Of a stretch of 23,440 bases of DNA, positions 8,720 to 17,159 are shown piece after piece. The notes beneath the pieces are model-generated. The model was not told the origin of the DNA. It was given only the letters and a program-made list of their open reading frames with translations, and searched no databases. The translations under genes were made by a program, and so were the position numbers. This stretch comes from Mikrocytos mackini (lineage: Eukaryota > Endomyxa > Ascetosporea > Mikrocytida > Mikrocytiidae): the NCBI GenBank assembly GCA_030180075.1, contig JASNJN010000032.1, forward strand, positions 1 to 23,440. Reading direction: 5' to 3'. The stretch's first letter is position 1; every line of letters begins with the position of its first letter.

Positions 8720-11700
8720 TCAAACCACTTTAGTTAATTTGTGTATCGTTATTCCTTCCTCTTTCTTCAGCAAGCTCAAGTCTTGTGGTGTTATTAGAAT
8801 GTATTGATTTTCTAAATTCCTTTTGCAAGCTTCGATCAACATGTTTGTACTCACGTTTCTATTAACGGAATCCATGAATATATCAAACTCATCGATAGCT
8901 CTAAATGGTGTTTCAAGGAACTCTCCAATAGCGAGGATGAATGCTAATGTCGAAAAGGACCTCTCACCTCCTGAAAAAGTTCCAATGTTACTGGTCTTGT
9001 TTCCCTTGTCGGTCTTTCCATACAAAAAGACATTTATAGCCAATTCCTTAGTATTATGATTGAAGTCTATTTTCCCATCGTGTCCTTGTTTATTCAAAAA
9101 CTGTACAAACAGTTTGTTCACGTTAAACGATATTTTGTATTTCATCTTTTCCTTAGCTGCTTTTCTTTCTGCCAAAATGGAATCCAACTTTCCCTTATAC
9201 TCCATCAGGTTATCTCTCTTGCTCTTAAACCTTTTCAAGTTCCTGCTCAACAACAAATAGTGTTGTTTACTCTCCAAGATTTTAGCCTGGTCGATATTTT
9301 CGTTGTTTATTTCTTTTAAACAGATTATCTCTGCTCTAGCCTTATCTATTTTATGTTTAATCTTAACAGGTTCAACTATACTTTTCTTTATTTCTTTTAA
9401 TTCCTTATCTGAAATAAGTTTTATGGCTTCATTGACACTCGTGTCTTTCATTATAACATTTCCAAACAGTTTGTTGCAGCGAATTTCCTTTAGCACTTCT
9501 TTGACCAAGTTAACACACGGCAAACGATTGGCGTTTCTTTTACTTCCTATTTCTTCCCCATCTATATTCTCCATGTTGTCAATTTCACCAGTACCATCAT
9601 CTACTTCAATTTCGGCATATTTTCGATTCGTTTCTTCTTTGTTGGAAAGTATTTCATAAAGACTAGCAAGGTAACCCTTTAGTTGCTCGCTAAGTCCTGT
9701 GATCTTCGGGCCCGCTGCCACATACTCATACTCTATTGATTTGAAGTGGGTTTCTAATTTCTCAAGGTCGATATTCTTTAATTTGTAGGCTGCTTCTTTG
9801 TATTGCTTATTGACTTTGTTGGCATGTTCGGAGTTTTCTTCTATCATATCTTGCTTTTCTACTATTCCATTTCTTATAAAATTTGTTTTGTATTCATTTT
9901 TCATTTTCTTTAGGTTGTGGGAAAAATATTCCGCCAATGATTTCTTCAGTTCCCGTTTTAACTGTGTTTTCCTGCCATGGAGTGCTTTAAGCCCCTTGTT
10001 GCTTTGTAGTGGCAATATTAAGTTTTCGTGTTCGTTGATTAGTATGTTCAGTTTCACTACACACTCATCATATGAATCCTTATGCTTATCGTGAATTTCA
10101 ACAAGTTTTAACCTTTCTTCATCTTTAGCATTGAGTTTGTCGGTAATACCTTTCAGCGATCGTTCTAGCTTGGCCAACTCACTTGATAAACGGTTATAAT
10201 TAAGTTCTATACTGCTAATTTCAAAATCGTCTTGATTCCGTTCAAACAAGTTTTTCGGGGCCGAATACGCAAATTTGGCTATACTTCGGTTATTTTTGTC
10301 ATACATCTTACTCCCATCCTTACAATATAACGTCACGAACTTTTTGTTTCGGTTTATCAGGTTCTGCGTCGATTTCCTATGGTTTTCATAAAACCTGTAG
10401 CCTTCTTCTGGTGAGTTTACTAGATAGGAGCTTTCAATATTAAACTGATCAATCAAGAAGTTAAGTATCCAACTGTCGTATCCTTTCAGTTCAGCATCAG
10501 TTTGATCTAAATTACTAATTTTTAAAAGATCTATCACCCTGTTAATTGTATAGCCATAAGTGGACTGTTTGTAATTGTAAAGTTCACTCGAGAAGCCAGT
10601 GATATAAATATTAATCCCACCCCTTCTCCGTCCTTGTTGCATCTTTTCTATAAACGCATTAAGTTTGTTGAAGTCTTCATAGCAGCTGACCAAGTAGCTG
10701 TATAAAGTGTTTGCGCCTACACAATTAGTAACTGCTTGGTACCACACCGGGTCGCTTAACTGCACATAAAGTCCAACAGGACCGATTGGCTTCTTTTTCC
10801 AACTGTTGTTTTGAATGAAGTTGTTAATCGCAAGAGCTTCTTCTCCATACCGAAGTAATTTATTCTTCAATATCTTACTTTTGTTTTTCTTTAAGTTTGT
10901 GGCGTCAAATAAATCCTCTTTTGTATCATCCATCCTTCTATTGATCTTATTGGCTTCCATAGTGATGTCTGTTATTTCTCTGTTAACGCCCTTAACTTGT
11001 TCGTTGAGAGTCTTCACTTTTTTATTTATAAAAAGCTTTTCCATTTTTGTCTTTTTTATATCTTGTTTGGCATCCTCTATTTTTTTATTCAAATCAGGAG
11101 CTATATCCTTAGAGAGTTTCTCTATTCTTTCGATGACAGAGACAGTTCCAAGTTTGTTCTTTTTTATTTCGTCTGCGCTGTGGATGATGTGCTTTTCCAT
11201 ATCCTTACCATTCAATAGAATCTTTTGTAAACTTCCCTGTAGTTTTTCTAATTTGTTCATTTCTTGGGTGTTTTCTTCAGTTATGCTGGTTAGGAGTTGT
11301 TTGAACTTTTCTTTGTCAGCAGAACTGCTTTCGTGTTGTGCTTTGTATTTTCCAATCTGAGTTCTAAGTGAGTTTAATCTGAGGTAACTTTCTACCTTGT
11401 TGAACACAGCGTGTGTTATTGTATTGAAACTATTTTCCAGTTCAAGTATCTTCATCTTTATACCGAGATTATCCAAAAGAGCTTCTCTTTCAATATACTG
11501 TTTGTTCCGCAAATATTCCTTCTCTGCATTGACGCAGGATTTCTCCGAGAATTCGATCTCCTGATTTATTTTATCAATTTCAATATTCATATTTGTTAAG
11601 TTATTTTTTGCTTCATTAATTTGTGCTTCGATGTTAGAAAATAGAGTCGCTCTCGTAAATAAAGTGTATCTTTCTTTGGCCGTCTTTGTGTTCAAGAATT

Positions 11701-12235
11701 CACGAGCTGTGTCTTGGTTGAGAATAACACATGGGTTGGCCGCTTGTATATTGAAACTTTGAAGAATCAACAGGAGGTCCTGTTTGGTAAGTTTCCTATA
11801 GACTAGAGATTTAAGTGAGACTTCTCCGTCTGGGGTTGACTCTTGTTGTTCGGGCGCGTTCGCTATCTTTATGATACCGACACCAGATCTCCCTACTTCT
11901 TTTTTAATGAAGAATGAGTCGCAATCTAAACCTTCAAGTCTGTCATTCTCGGAGTTCTTTATCTGTATTATAACTTCAAATTTTGACGCCCCGTCTTTAA
12001 TAAGCTCAACTTGTGTTCCCCTGTTCATGAACCTGCTGTGAGATCCCAAAACCGTACATATTGAAGTTAAGATCGCGCTCTTACCAGAACCATTGTTCCC
12101 ATGAATGAAATTGATTCCAGGTTTTAGTTTTATCTTGAATAACTCATGGCACATGAAGTTGTGAAGATACAAAGACATTATTTGGCCTGAGTGGAATTTT
12201 AAAGGCGTGGTTTGTTCTATAGCTTCCTCTTCCAT
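8720..12235 (-). CDS. SMC6: SMC6, structural maintenance of chromosomes subunit of the SMC5/6 complex
   Basis: The 1171-residue product is a full-length SMC ATPase. Walker A (GNNGSGKS) is at 46-53 and is followed by the SMC6-type RFMNRGT...KDG pattern; FNIQAANPCVILNQD and the next helix also match SMC6. Two long coiled-coil arms flank a hinge at about 480-680 that starts with KPIGPVG, as in SMC6 (not SMC5). The C-terminal head has the signature SGGER at 1088-1092, Walker B hydrophobics ending in Asp1115-Glu1116 and the D-loop region, ending with YILITPQD. With SMC5 it forms the ring acting in homologous recombination repair and resolution of DNA junctions in the nucleus. No part is missing. 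The start is fixed by a short leader before the conserved LYLHNFMCH. It is divergently paired with the ParA gene. Stop TGA. Confidence 0.95.
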   Translation of the reverse strand: MEEEAIEQTTPLKFHSGQIMSLYLHNFMCHELFKIKLKPGINFIHGNNGSGKSAILTSICTVLGSHSRFMNRGTQVELIKDGASKFEVIIQIKNSENDRLEGLDCDSFFIKKEVGRSGVGIIKIANAPEQQESTPDGEVSLKSLVYRKLTKQDLLLILQSFNIQAANPCVILNQDTAREFLNTKTAKERYTLFTRATLFSNIEAQINEAKNNLTNMNIEIDKINQEIEFSEKSCVNAEKEYLRNKQYIEREALLDNLGIKMKILELENSFNTITHAVFNKVESYLRLNSLRTQIGKYKAQHESSSADKEKFKQLLTSITEENTQEMNKLEKLQGSLQKILLNGKDMEKHIIHSADEIKKNKLGTVSVIERIEKLSKDIAPDLNKKIEDAKQDIKKTKMEKLFINKKVKTLNEQVKGVNREITDITMEANKINRRMDDTKEDLFDATNLKKNKSKILKNKLLRYGEEALAINNFIQNNSWKKKPIGPVGLYVQLSDPVWYQAVTNCVGANTLYSYLVSCYEDFNKLNAFIEKMQQGRRRGGINIYITGFSSELYNYKQSTYGYTINRVIDLLKISNLDQTDAELKGYDSWILNFLIDQFNIESSYLVNSPEEGYRFYENHRKSTQNLINRNKKFVTLYCKDGSKMYDKNNRSIAKFAYSAPKNLFERNQDDFEISSIELNYNRLSSELAKLERSLKGITDKLNAKDEERLKLVEIHDKHKDSYDECVVKLNILINEHENLILPLQSNKGLKALHGRKTQLKRELKKSLAEYFSHNLKKMKNEYKTNFIRNGIVEKQDMIEENSEHANKVNKQYKEAAYKLKNIDLEKLETHFKSIEYEYVAAGPKITGLSEQLKGYLASLYEILSNKEETNRKYAEIEVDDGTGEIDNMENIDGEEIGSKRNANRLPCVNLVKEVLKEIRCNKLFGNVIMKDTSVNEAIKLISDKELKEIKKSIVEPVKIKHKIDKARAEIICLKEINNENIDQAKILESKQHYLLLSRNLKRFKSKRDNLMEYKGKLDSILAERKAAKEKMKYKISFNVNKLFVQFLNKQGHDGKIDFNHNTKELAINVFLYGKTDKGNKTSNIGTFSGGERSFSTLAFILAIGEFLETPFRAIDEFDIFMDSVNRNVSTNMLIEACKRNLENQYILITPQDLSLLKKEEGITIHKLTKVV

Positions 12236-12387
12236 TTTTAGAAAATTTATTTTGAGAATGCGAAACGCGGAGAATGACTATTTGTGATTTAATATGCTAT
12301 AGAATTTAGTTAAATGCTCTAAGTAGGACTATACAGGACTGTTGAAATCTTCCTATTTACAAAACAAAAAATTATTATTGAAAACAC
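12236..12387. promoter_or_regulatory. Divergent promoter region SMC6 / ParA
   Basis: Only 152 bp separate the ATG codons of SMC6 (minus) and the ParA-like gene (plus), so both promoters must lie here or overlap the genes. On the SMC6 side the start is preceded by tcaaaataaattttctaaaa; on the ParA side by attattgaaaacac. The latter word (ttgaaaacac) also precedes the fimbrin start at 6960-6969. Confidence 0.55.
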
Positions 12388-13467
12388 ATGTCTGTCGCTC
12401 CAATCGTAGCTCTTTACACACATAAGGGAGGAGTTTCTAAGACAACGAACACAATGCATCTAGCATGGTTATTGGCACAGAAGTTTGGAAAAAGAGTTCT
12501 ATGTGTCGATGCAGACCCGCAATGCAATCTCACTCAACTGCTCATCCCAGAGTCAAGGAAGGACTCCAATTTTTTAAAAGGCACACAATTCACGAGCATA
12601 TACGACATTCTGTCTCCTATATTCCACGGACAATCAAAGGAAGTTTCTGCCGCGGCTTGTCTGCAAGTCCGTCCGCGCGAGTTCTCAAAGGGGGCTTTGT
12701 TCCTCATACCCGGAAGCCTTGACCTTTCCACCTTCGAGCCGATAATAGCGTTGGCTCACTCTTTGTCAACAAGCCCAGCATATAAGTTGTTTGACAGTCT
12801 ACCAGGCGCCATAAGATCAATGGTGCAACAAACAGCAACTGAAAATCTAATAGATATCGTCCTCGTCGATATGGGGCCTTCGATTGGGGAGTTAAATAGA
12901 AATCTATTCTATTCGTCTGATTTCTTCATTGTTCCTACTTCTGCAGACGTGTATTGCAAAGCCACGATAAATACAATGCAGACAACACTGAACTCATGGG
13001 CTACAAACCACCGAACAATAGCATTAGCGACAAGGAACCACACACTGCCATTGAATTCTGTATTGCCAAAGTTCCTAGGAGTAATCGTGAGCATGTTTAA
13101 TGTTGCAGGAAAAGAAGGGAAACCAGTTAAACAATCCCAGACTTGGATAGACCTGATAAAACTAAGTGTTGAAAACTCCCTCGCTCCAAATTTGCATGAG
13201 AACAATATGCTACACACAGTTCAGGTAGAAGGGCACTGTTTGGCCGAAATACCAAACTTTTTATCTTTGCTACCAATTGCACAAAGAGCCAGTTATCCCG
13301 TGTATGCAATCCCCGATGAAAGATTTGAAGTGTTTGATGAGAACAAAGGAGAGTATAAAAAGATGAGCAAGACAGAAATAGAGAATAACAAAAGAAGAGG
13401 ACAAATCTTTGAAAAGATATACGAAGAATTTGCTCACAATTTAATCAATGTTTTATCTGGGAATTGA
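12388..13467 (+). CDS. parA: ParA/Soj-type ATPase of bacterial origin
   Basis: ParA ATPases are MinD/SIMIBI-class proteins that position plasmids, chromosomes or protein clusters in bacteria. The 359-residue product has the deviant Walker A KGGVSKTT at 13-20 with its signature Lys13, the A' motif VDADPQCNLTQ at 40-50, LIPGSLDLSTFE at about 106-117, and Walker B LVDMGPS with Asp161, followed by NLFYSSDFFIVPTSAD. This is the pattern of a bacterial ParA subgroup found in mobile islands, not of the eukaryotic NBP35/CFD1 or GET3 ATPases. The ORF is intact and its codons look like those of neighbours, so it appears adapted to the host. No targeting peptide is evident: the P-loop starts at residue 13. 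No parB or parS-like partner is seen nearby. Likely an old bacterial gene transfer; its role here is unknown. Stop TGA. Confidence 0.92.
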   Translation: MSVAPIVALYTHKGGVSKTTNTMHLAWLLAQKFGKRVLCVDADPQCNLTQLLIPESRKDSNFLKGTQFTSIYDILSPIFHGQSKEVSAAACLQVRPREFSKGALFLIPGSLDLSTFEPIIALAHSLSTSPAYKLFDSLPGAIRSMVQQTATENLIDIVLVDMGPSIGELNRNLFYSSDFFIVPTSADVYCKATINTMQTTLNSWATNHRTIALATRNHTLPLNSVLPKFLGVIVSMFNVAGKEGKPVKQSQTWIDLIKLSVENSLAPNLHENNMLHTVQVEGHCLAEIPNFLSLLPIAQRASYPVYAIPDERFEVFDENKGEYKKMSKTEIENNKRRGQIFEKIYEEFAHNLINVLSGN

Positions 13468-13701
13468 TATAGACTGAATAGGATTTTATAAGTATCTATT
13501 TAATGGTCGACTGATAATATGATGTTTATTTAATTGTTTATTTGATGTTTAATAACAATAAAATAGCTTAAAAGAATTTTAAACCAGATTATTATTAATA
13601 TTCATTGTATAACGATATACTTAGTTTTGATCATAATATTTTCACAAATTGAGGTAGAAATTCCTCTTCCTATTTAAAATTACGTCCAAATAACCAACTT
13701 T
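13468..13701. other. AT-rich convergent spacer
   Basis: The 234 bp between the ParA stop and the stop of the small coiled-coil gene must hold both 3' ends. Several aataaa-like words (near 13550-13562) could serve polyadenylation. No other feature is seen. Confidence 0.4.
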
Positions 13702-14052
13702 TCAATTATTTATTGTTGAAGGGGCCGGTTCTTGTTCCGGATCTACGTCTTCGTTATAGTTCTTGAATTCTTCTTGTTGAGAAATTTCATTCAACTCGTC
13801 TATGTTTTTCTTAAGCTGTTGAAGGTGGTCCTGTAGTATACTCTCGCATTTCTTTATTTCCTGCTGAGTTTTCATTATTCCAGTTTCAAGTTCTTTGTAC
13901 ACAGATTCTATACTTGAACTCAGAGTATGCAGTGTGCTTTGGAGTTCTTTGGTACAATCAGGGAAAGAATCAGCCATCTTCAATGCATTGCTTTCATCCG
14001 GAGTTGCAGGAGCTGGCTCAGAGGAGGGAACGCTATTCATGTTTTGAGTCAT
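13702..14052 (-). CDS. Small acidic coiled-coil protein, hypothetical
   Basis: The 116-residue product starts with a Ser/Pro-rich disordered segment (about 1-24), continues with a long heptad-like helix (about 30-95: STLHTLSSSIESVYKELETG, then IMKTQQEIKKCESILQDHL, QLKKNIDELNEI) and ends in a disordered acidic tail rich in Glu, Asp and Pro. That suggests a small subunit of a coiled-coil assembly, for instance a tethering, Mediator-like or BLOC-like complex, but no family can be named. Support for a real gene: the ATG is preceded by the common ttcaaaattttaaaa start motif at 14056-14072, codon content is coding-like, and it fits the head-to-head layout with AP-4 epsilon, 250 bp away. Stop TGA. 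Confidence 0.65.
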   Translation of the reverse strand: MTQNMNSVPSSEPAPATPDESNALKMADSFPDCTKELQSTLHTLSSSIESVYKELETGIMKTQQEIKKCESILQDHLQQLKKNIDELNEISQQEEFKNYNEDVDPEQEPAPSTINN

Positions 14053-14055
14053 TGA

Positions 14056-14072
14056 TTTTTAAAATTTTGAAA
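14056..14072 (-). promoter_or_regulatory. Start-proximal TTCAAAATTTTAAAA motif
   Basis: Read on the minus strand, ttcaaaattttaaaa ends four bases before the ATG at 14052. It is nearly the same word as before IMP3 and STRIP and supports this short ORF as a real gene. Confidence 0.4.
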
Positions 14073-14302
14073 CAAAATCTATTTTAGGAAATATCCATTC
14101 TCCAAAAATATAAACACACTGTGAATGTATTCGATGTTTTATATGCTCTATTAATGATTTCGTTTTCTGAGCCTATATAACTTTTCCGAGCATCTAGAAA
14201 CCGACGAAGAAATGCAAATTAAATAGGACATATCTGAACTTAGACACACGTCAATATTCTGTATTAATCTTTTTCTTGATATAAAAAATATTTTTTTACA
14301 AA

Positions 14303-16594
14303 ATGCCATTCTTTCTGGGAAAGAACAAGAAGTTCTCCAACGAATTCTACAACTTCGCAATCAAGATAGGAAGTTTGAACAACAAGGCCGACGAAAAGGC
14401 TATTTTCAGGACCGAGGTAGAGACTCTCAAAGCATACCTAGCCGGTGGACGAGTCATTCCTGCCTATCAAGCCGAATACATAGTCAGGCTGATATTTTGC
14501 TTCACATTCGGTTACGACACAAACTTCTCTAAGATATACGCAATCAACCACACAAAGTCCAAAACCTTAATGGTCAAAAAGTTGGGTTACATAGCTTGCG
14601 GAATGTTTTTCAGCGAAGAAGATGAAAAGCGCCTTCTAATTATTGGCTCACTTCAACAGGACCTAACATCTTCCAACCTAATAGAATCTGAGACAGCATT
14701 AGTACACATCGACAAACTAATTACACCCAATTTCATGAGTGCTGTTATGCACCAAGTAAGAAACATGGCCATTGGAGGACCCAATATCGCCCCAACAAAA
14801 GAAGCTAAAGCATTGAATGCTTATTATAGGTGTTACGAACTGGACTCAGTCGCGTGTCGAGATGCACTCGACATCGTGCAGTCCAAATTGGACGTCTTCA
14901 AGTACAACAACAGCGCCACCCACGGAGACTCTTTAAAGGGAAACCTAGAGAGTGCTCTAATGGCAATTTCTATCATAAACAAACATCTTGCGAAGAAAAG
15001 AGAACTTGGTCCCTTCAACACTATACTTCCTCAACTTGTCAGGTTCTTGGCTGCCGCTGTGGACAGAATGCTTCCAAAACAATGGGAATATCATCTCAAC
15101 CCTGCACCGTGGCACCAACAGATGGTTCTTAAAATAATTACAAGGCTTTCTGTCATTGACCTTGACTTCCAGAAAAACGTAGAAGAACTACCAGTATCTT
15201 CAGGCCTAAATATTACACTTTCTGACTTGTTCGTGTCTCTGATTAATTTCCATGATGACGGACTTAATCTTGGGAAAGGACTTGTTATAGAAACTTTTAT
15301 GACAGCCTATGAAACGAACTTAATGGACAATGCTGAATTAAATGAAATGGCCATCCGATATGCGCACCAGTTCATAGGAAGTAACAACAATATTATTAGA
15401 CTTGCAGGATTTTCACTGATTTCAAAGATAGGCCCTTCAATGGACACTTTCAAGATAATCGTAAACTTTATATTTAGTGAAGATGAATCCATTGCCGAAG
15501 AAGCATTCAAGACTGCAAAGTTCATCACCACAGAAGATACAGTGAAAATACTCGTAGACTACATGCTACCTGCTATTCAAAAGAACAAGTCAAATATAAG
15601 AACCAGTTTGGTTAAAGAGTTCATCAGCATCTGCGAAATGTATTGTCCGGATAGTGCCTACTTTGTCGAAAAGACAACTAAAGTAATACAGAACTTCTCT
15701 ACTTACTTAAACATTGAACTTTTAGATCAATACATTTGCACCATTCTTACATTTAACAAGACATTTGAAACTACACTAGAGTTTAGTATAAAGCATTTGG
15801 AAGAAGTACTTTTAACGGGGTTTGAAACTGGAAACCTTAACATTGGGATTATTTATCTATACTTGAATTTATCTCTATATCTGAGAGCATATAGACAGGA
15901 GGCCAGGGAAGAGCTGATGGTGAAAATAGGAGATTTTATGATTGCCCATTTTAGCAGGCGCAGTTGCGAAGCAAAGATAGTTAAAAATCTGATTATGAAT
16001 TTGAACGTGGATGTTCAACTGGTATTAGAAGACTTGGATGATGATGAATTTGAAGCGATCTTTACTTTTGAGAATTGCCTCGAATACCAGAAAACACAGA
16101 TTAAGAAAGAAGAGGAAGAGGATGAAAAAGATGAAGAAGAAGAAGACACTAACAAGGAGAAGGGAGATGATGGTAATGAAACAGAGAAAGTCGAGGAAGA
16201 AAAAGAAGAGGATAAAGAACAGGATGATGACAAGGAAGAAGAGTGCTATGAACCCGCATTCTTAAACACAGACAACCTTGAGTCGTCTAGAACAGCATCG
16301 ACTCTTAAATTTGATGCCTACCAACCAACGTTTGTCAGACAAAGACGCAATTCCTCGGCAACCTATATTACAAAGAGTAAACCCGAAATCGAGGAAGAAG
16401 AAGAGCCAAAGTCTAATATCTTTAACCTTGAGGACGAAGAAGCCAAGAAAACACAAAAGGAAAGTGAAAATGAAATATTCGGTAGATTAAAGAAAGGTCG
16501 TTGGAAAAAGAGGATCGAAGCCAAAAAAACAATCGACATGTTCAAAGCAAAAGCAGATGACGGCGACATGTTTGCTGGTCTCTCGACAAGTTAA
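14303..16594 (+). CDS. AP4E: AP-4 complex epsilon subunit (large adaptin)
   Basis: AP-4 sorts cargo at the trans-Golgi; epsilon is one of its two large subunits. The 763-residue product carries the adaptin alpha-helical solenoid over about 1-560. Diagnostic stretches fit epsilon better than AP-1 gamma or AP-2 alpha: EYIVRLIFCFTFGYDTNF at about 58-75, KKLGYIACGMFF, LTSSNLIESETAL, and YHLNPAPWHQQMVLKII at about 263-279, the site of epsilon's YHSVPAPW. The end of the solenoid (CPDSAYFVEKTTKVI) also matches. A Glu/Lys-rich acidic low-complexity stretch lies at about 603-651. The protein is much shorter than human epsilon (about 1137) and no ear domain is recognisable. The TAA at 16592-16594 may not be the true end, because the same frame stays open to 17059. 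Head-to-head with the small coiled-coil gene. Confidence 0.85.
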   Translation: MPFFLGKNKKFSNEFYNFAIKIGSLNNKADEKAIFRTEVETLKAYLAGGRVIPAYQAEYIVRLIFCFTFGYDTNFSKIYAINHTKSKTLMVKKLGYIACGMFFSEEDEKRLLIIGSLQQDLTSSNLIESETALVHIDKLITPNFMSAVMHQVRNMAIGGPNIAPTKEAKALNAYYRCYELDSVACRDALDIVQSKLDVFKYNNSATHGDSLKGNLESALMAISIINKHLAKKRELGPFNTILPQLVRFLAAAVDRMLPKQWEYHLNPAPWHQQMVLKIITRLSVIDLDFQKNVEELPVSSGLNITLSDLFVSLINFHDDGLNLGKGLVIETFMTAYETNLMDNAELNEMAIRYAHQFIGSNNNIIRLAGFSLISKIGPSMDTFKIIVNFIFSEDESIAEEAFKTAKFITTEDTVKILVDYMLPAIQKNKSNIRTSLVKEFISICEMYCPDSAYFVEKTTKVIQNFSTYLNIELLDQYICTILTFNKTFETTLEFSIKHLEEVLLTGFETGNLNIGIIYLYLNLSLYLRAYRQEAREELMVKIGDFMIAHFSRRSCEAKIVKNLIMNLNVDVQLVLEDLDDDEFEAIFTFENCLEYQKTQIKKEEEEDEKDEEEEDTNKEKGDDGNETEKVEEEKEEDKEQDDDKEEECYEPAFLNTDNLESSRTASTLKFDAYQPTFVRQRRNSSATYITKSKPEIEEEEEPKSNIFNLEDEEAKKTQKESENEIFGRLKKGRWKKRIEAKKTIDMFKAKADDGDMFAGLSTS

Positions 16595-16613
16595 AAAAGA
16601 AACAGTTTGGCAG
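16590..16613 (+). other. Candidate 24-nt GT-AG mini-intron
   Basis: The segment starts gttaaa, ends tttggcag, contains the TAA that ends the upstream ORF, and has a length divisible by three. Joining its flanks restores one long frame. GT and AG are frequent by chance, so this is a hypothesis only; introns of 15 to 25 nt are known from a few protists and nucleomorphs. Confidence 0.35.
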
Positions 16614-17059
16614 AGACACGGCTAGGAGATACACAAAAAGAAGTTGTCGAAGAGTACAGGGGAATCAAGATAACCAAAACATTGGACGATGAATGTTTAA
16701 CAATAAAGAGCTTCATAAAAAGCGACATTGCGTACATCAAGATAACGGGTAAAGATAAAGAGAGGATAATAATTATAGAAGGGGATAAAGACATTATTAA
16801 AGAAATAACTATGGACAGCAACGAAGAAGACCAAAGTGCTGATGTCTCAGATATGTTCGCAATGGAAGAGGATGAGAATAACACTTCGGAAACCGTGTTA
16901 ACTAGTCTTGAATTAGCTACAAAATTGAATGAAGACATAGTAGTAATTATTCGCCCGGTGAAAGACAACATCGAAGAAGGCGACGAAGTGATAATAAAGA
17001 GCAAAGATGATGAATACGAAACCAAAGTGGAGCTAATTGCCAAAGTATCGAACGAGTAA
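16595..17059 (+). CDS. In-frame continuation of AP-4 epsilon beyond the stop (probable C-terminal part)
   Basis: Directly after the TAA at 16592 the same frame is open for 154 codons to a TAA at 17057. The sequence is coding-like: highly acidic, regular alternation of Ile/Val with charged residues (KERIIIIEGDKDIIKEI), and a DEE-rich segment. The first ATG in it is only at 16811, so an independent gene would lose the first 72 codons (82 residues left). A GT-AG segment of 24 nt at 16590-16613 contains the stop; its removal keeps the frame and joins LST to KTRLGD. Possibilities: a mini-intron, stop read-through, a nonsense change or assembly error, or a separate gene. I favour that it belongs to the epsilon gene. 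I recognise no domain. Confidence 0.65.
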   Translation, partial: KRNSLAETRLGDTQKEVVEEYRGIKITKTLDDECLTIKSFIKSDIAYIKITGKDKERIIIIEGDKDIIKEITMDSNEEDQSADVSDMFAMEEDENNTSETVLTSLELATKLNEDIVVIIRPVKDNIEEGDEVIIKSKDDEYETKVELIAKVSNE

Positions 17060-17159
17060 AGTAAATAAGTTAATAATAAAATAATAAACGATCTTCATTA
17101 TTTTATAACTTTTAAAATATAATGATTAATTTGTTTTATACCGTATTTAATTATATTTA

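Noticed and set aside
8720-12235. SMC5 as an alternative call
   Set aside because: The RFMNRGT...KDG segment, FNIQ.ANP.VILNQD and the KPIGPVG hinge start match SMC6; SMC5 lacks these.
14140-14300. Possible C/D snoRNA (atgatt and ctga words) in the AP-4 epsilon promoter region
   Set aside because: The two box-like words are too close together and there is no terminal stem.
16607-17059. A separate 150-residue gene starting at TTG
   Set aside because: No eukaryotic start codon there; the stretch is in the same frame as AP-4 epsilon and is better seen as its continuation.
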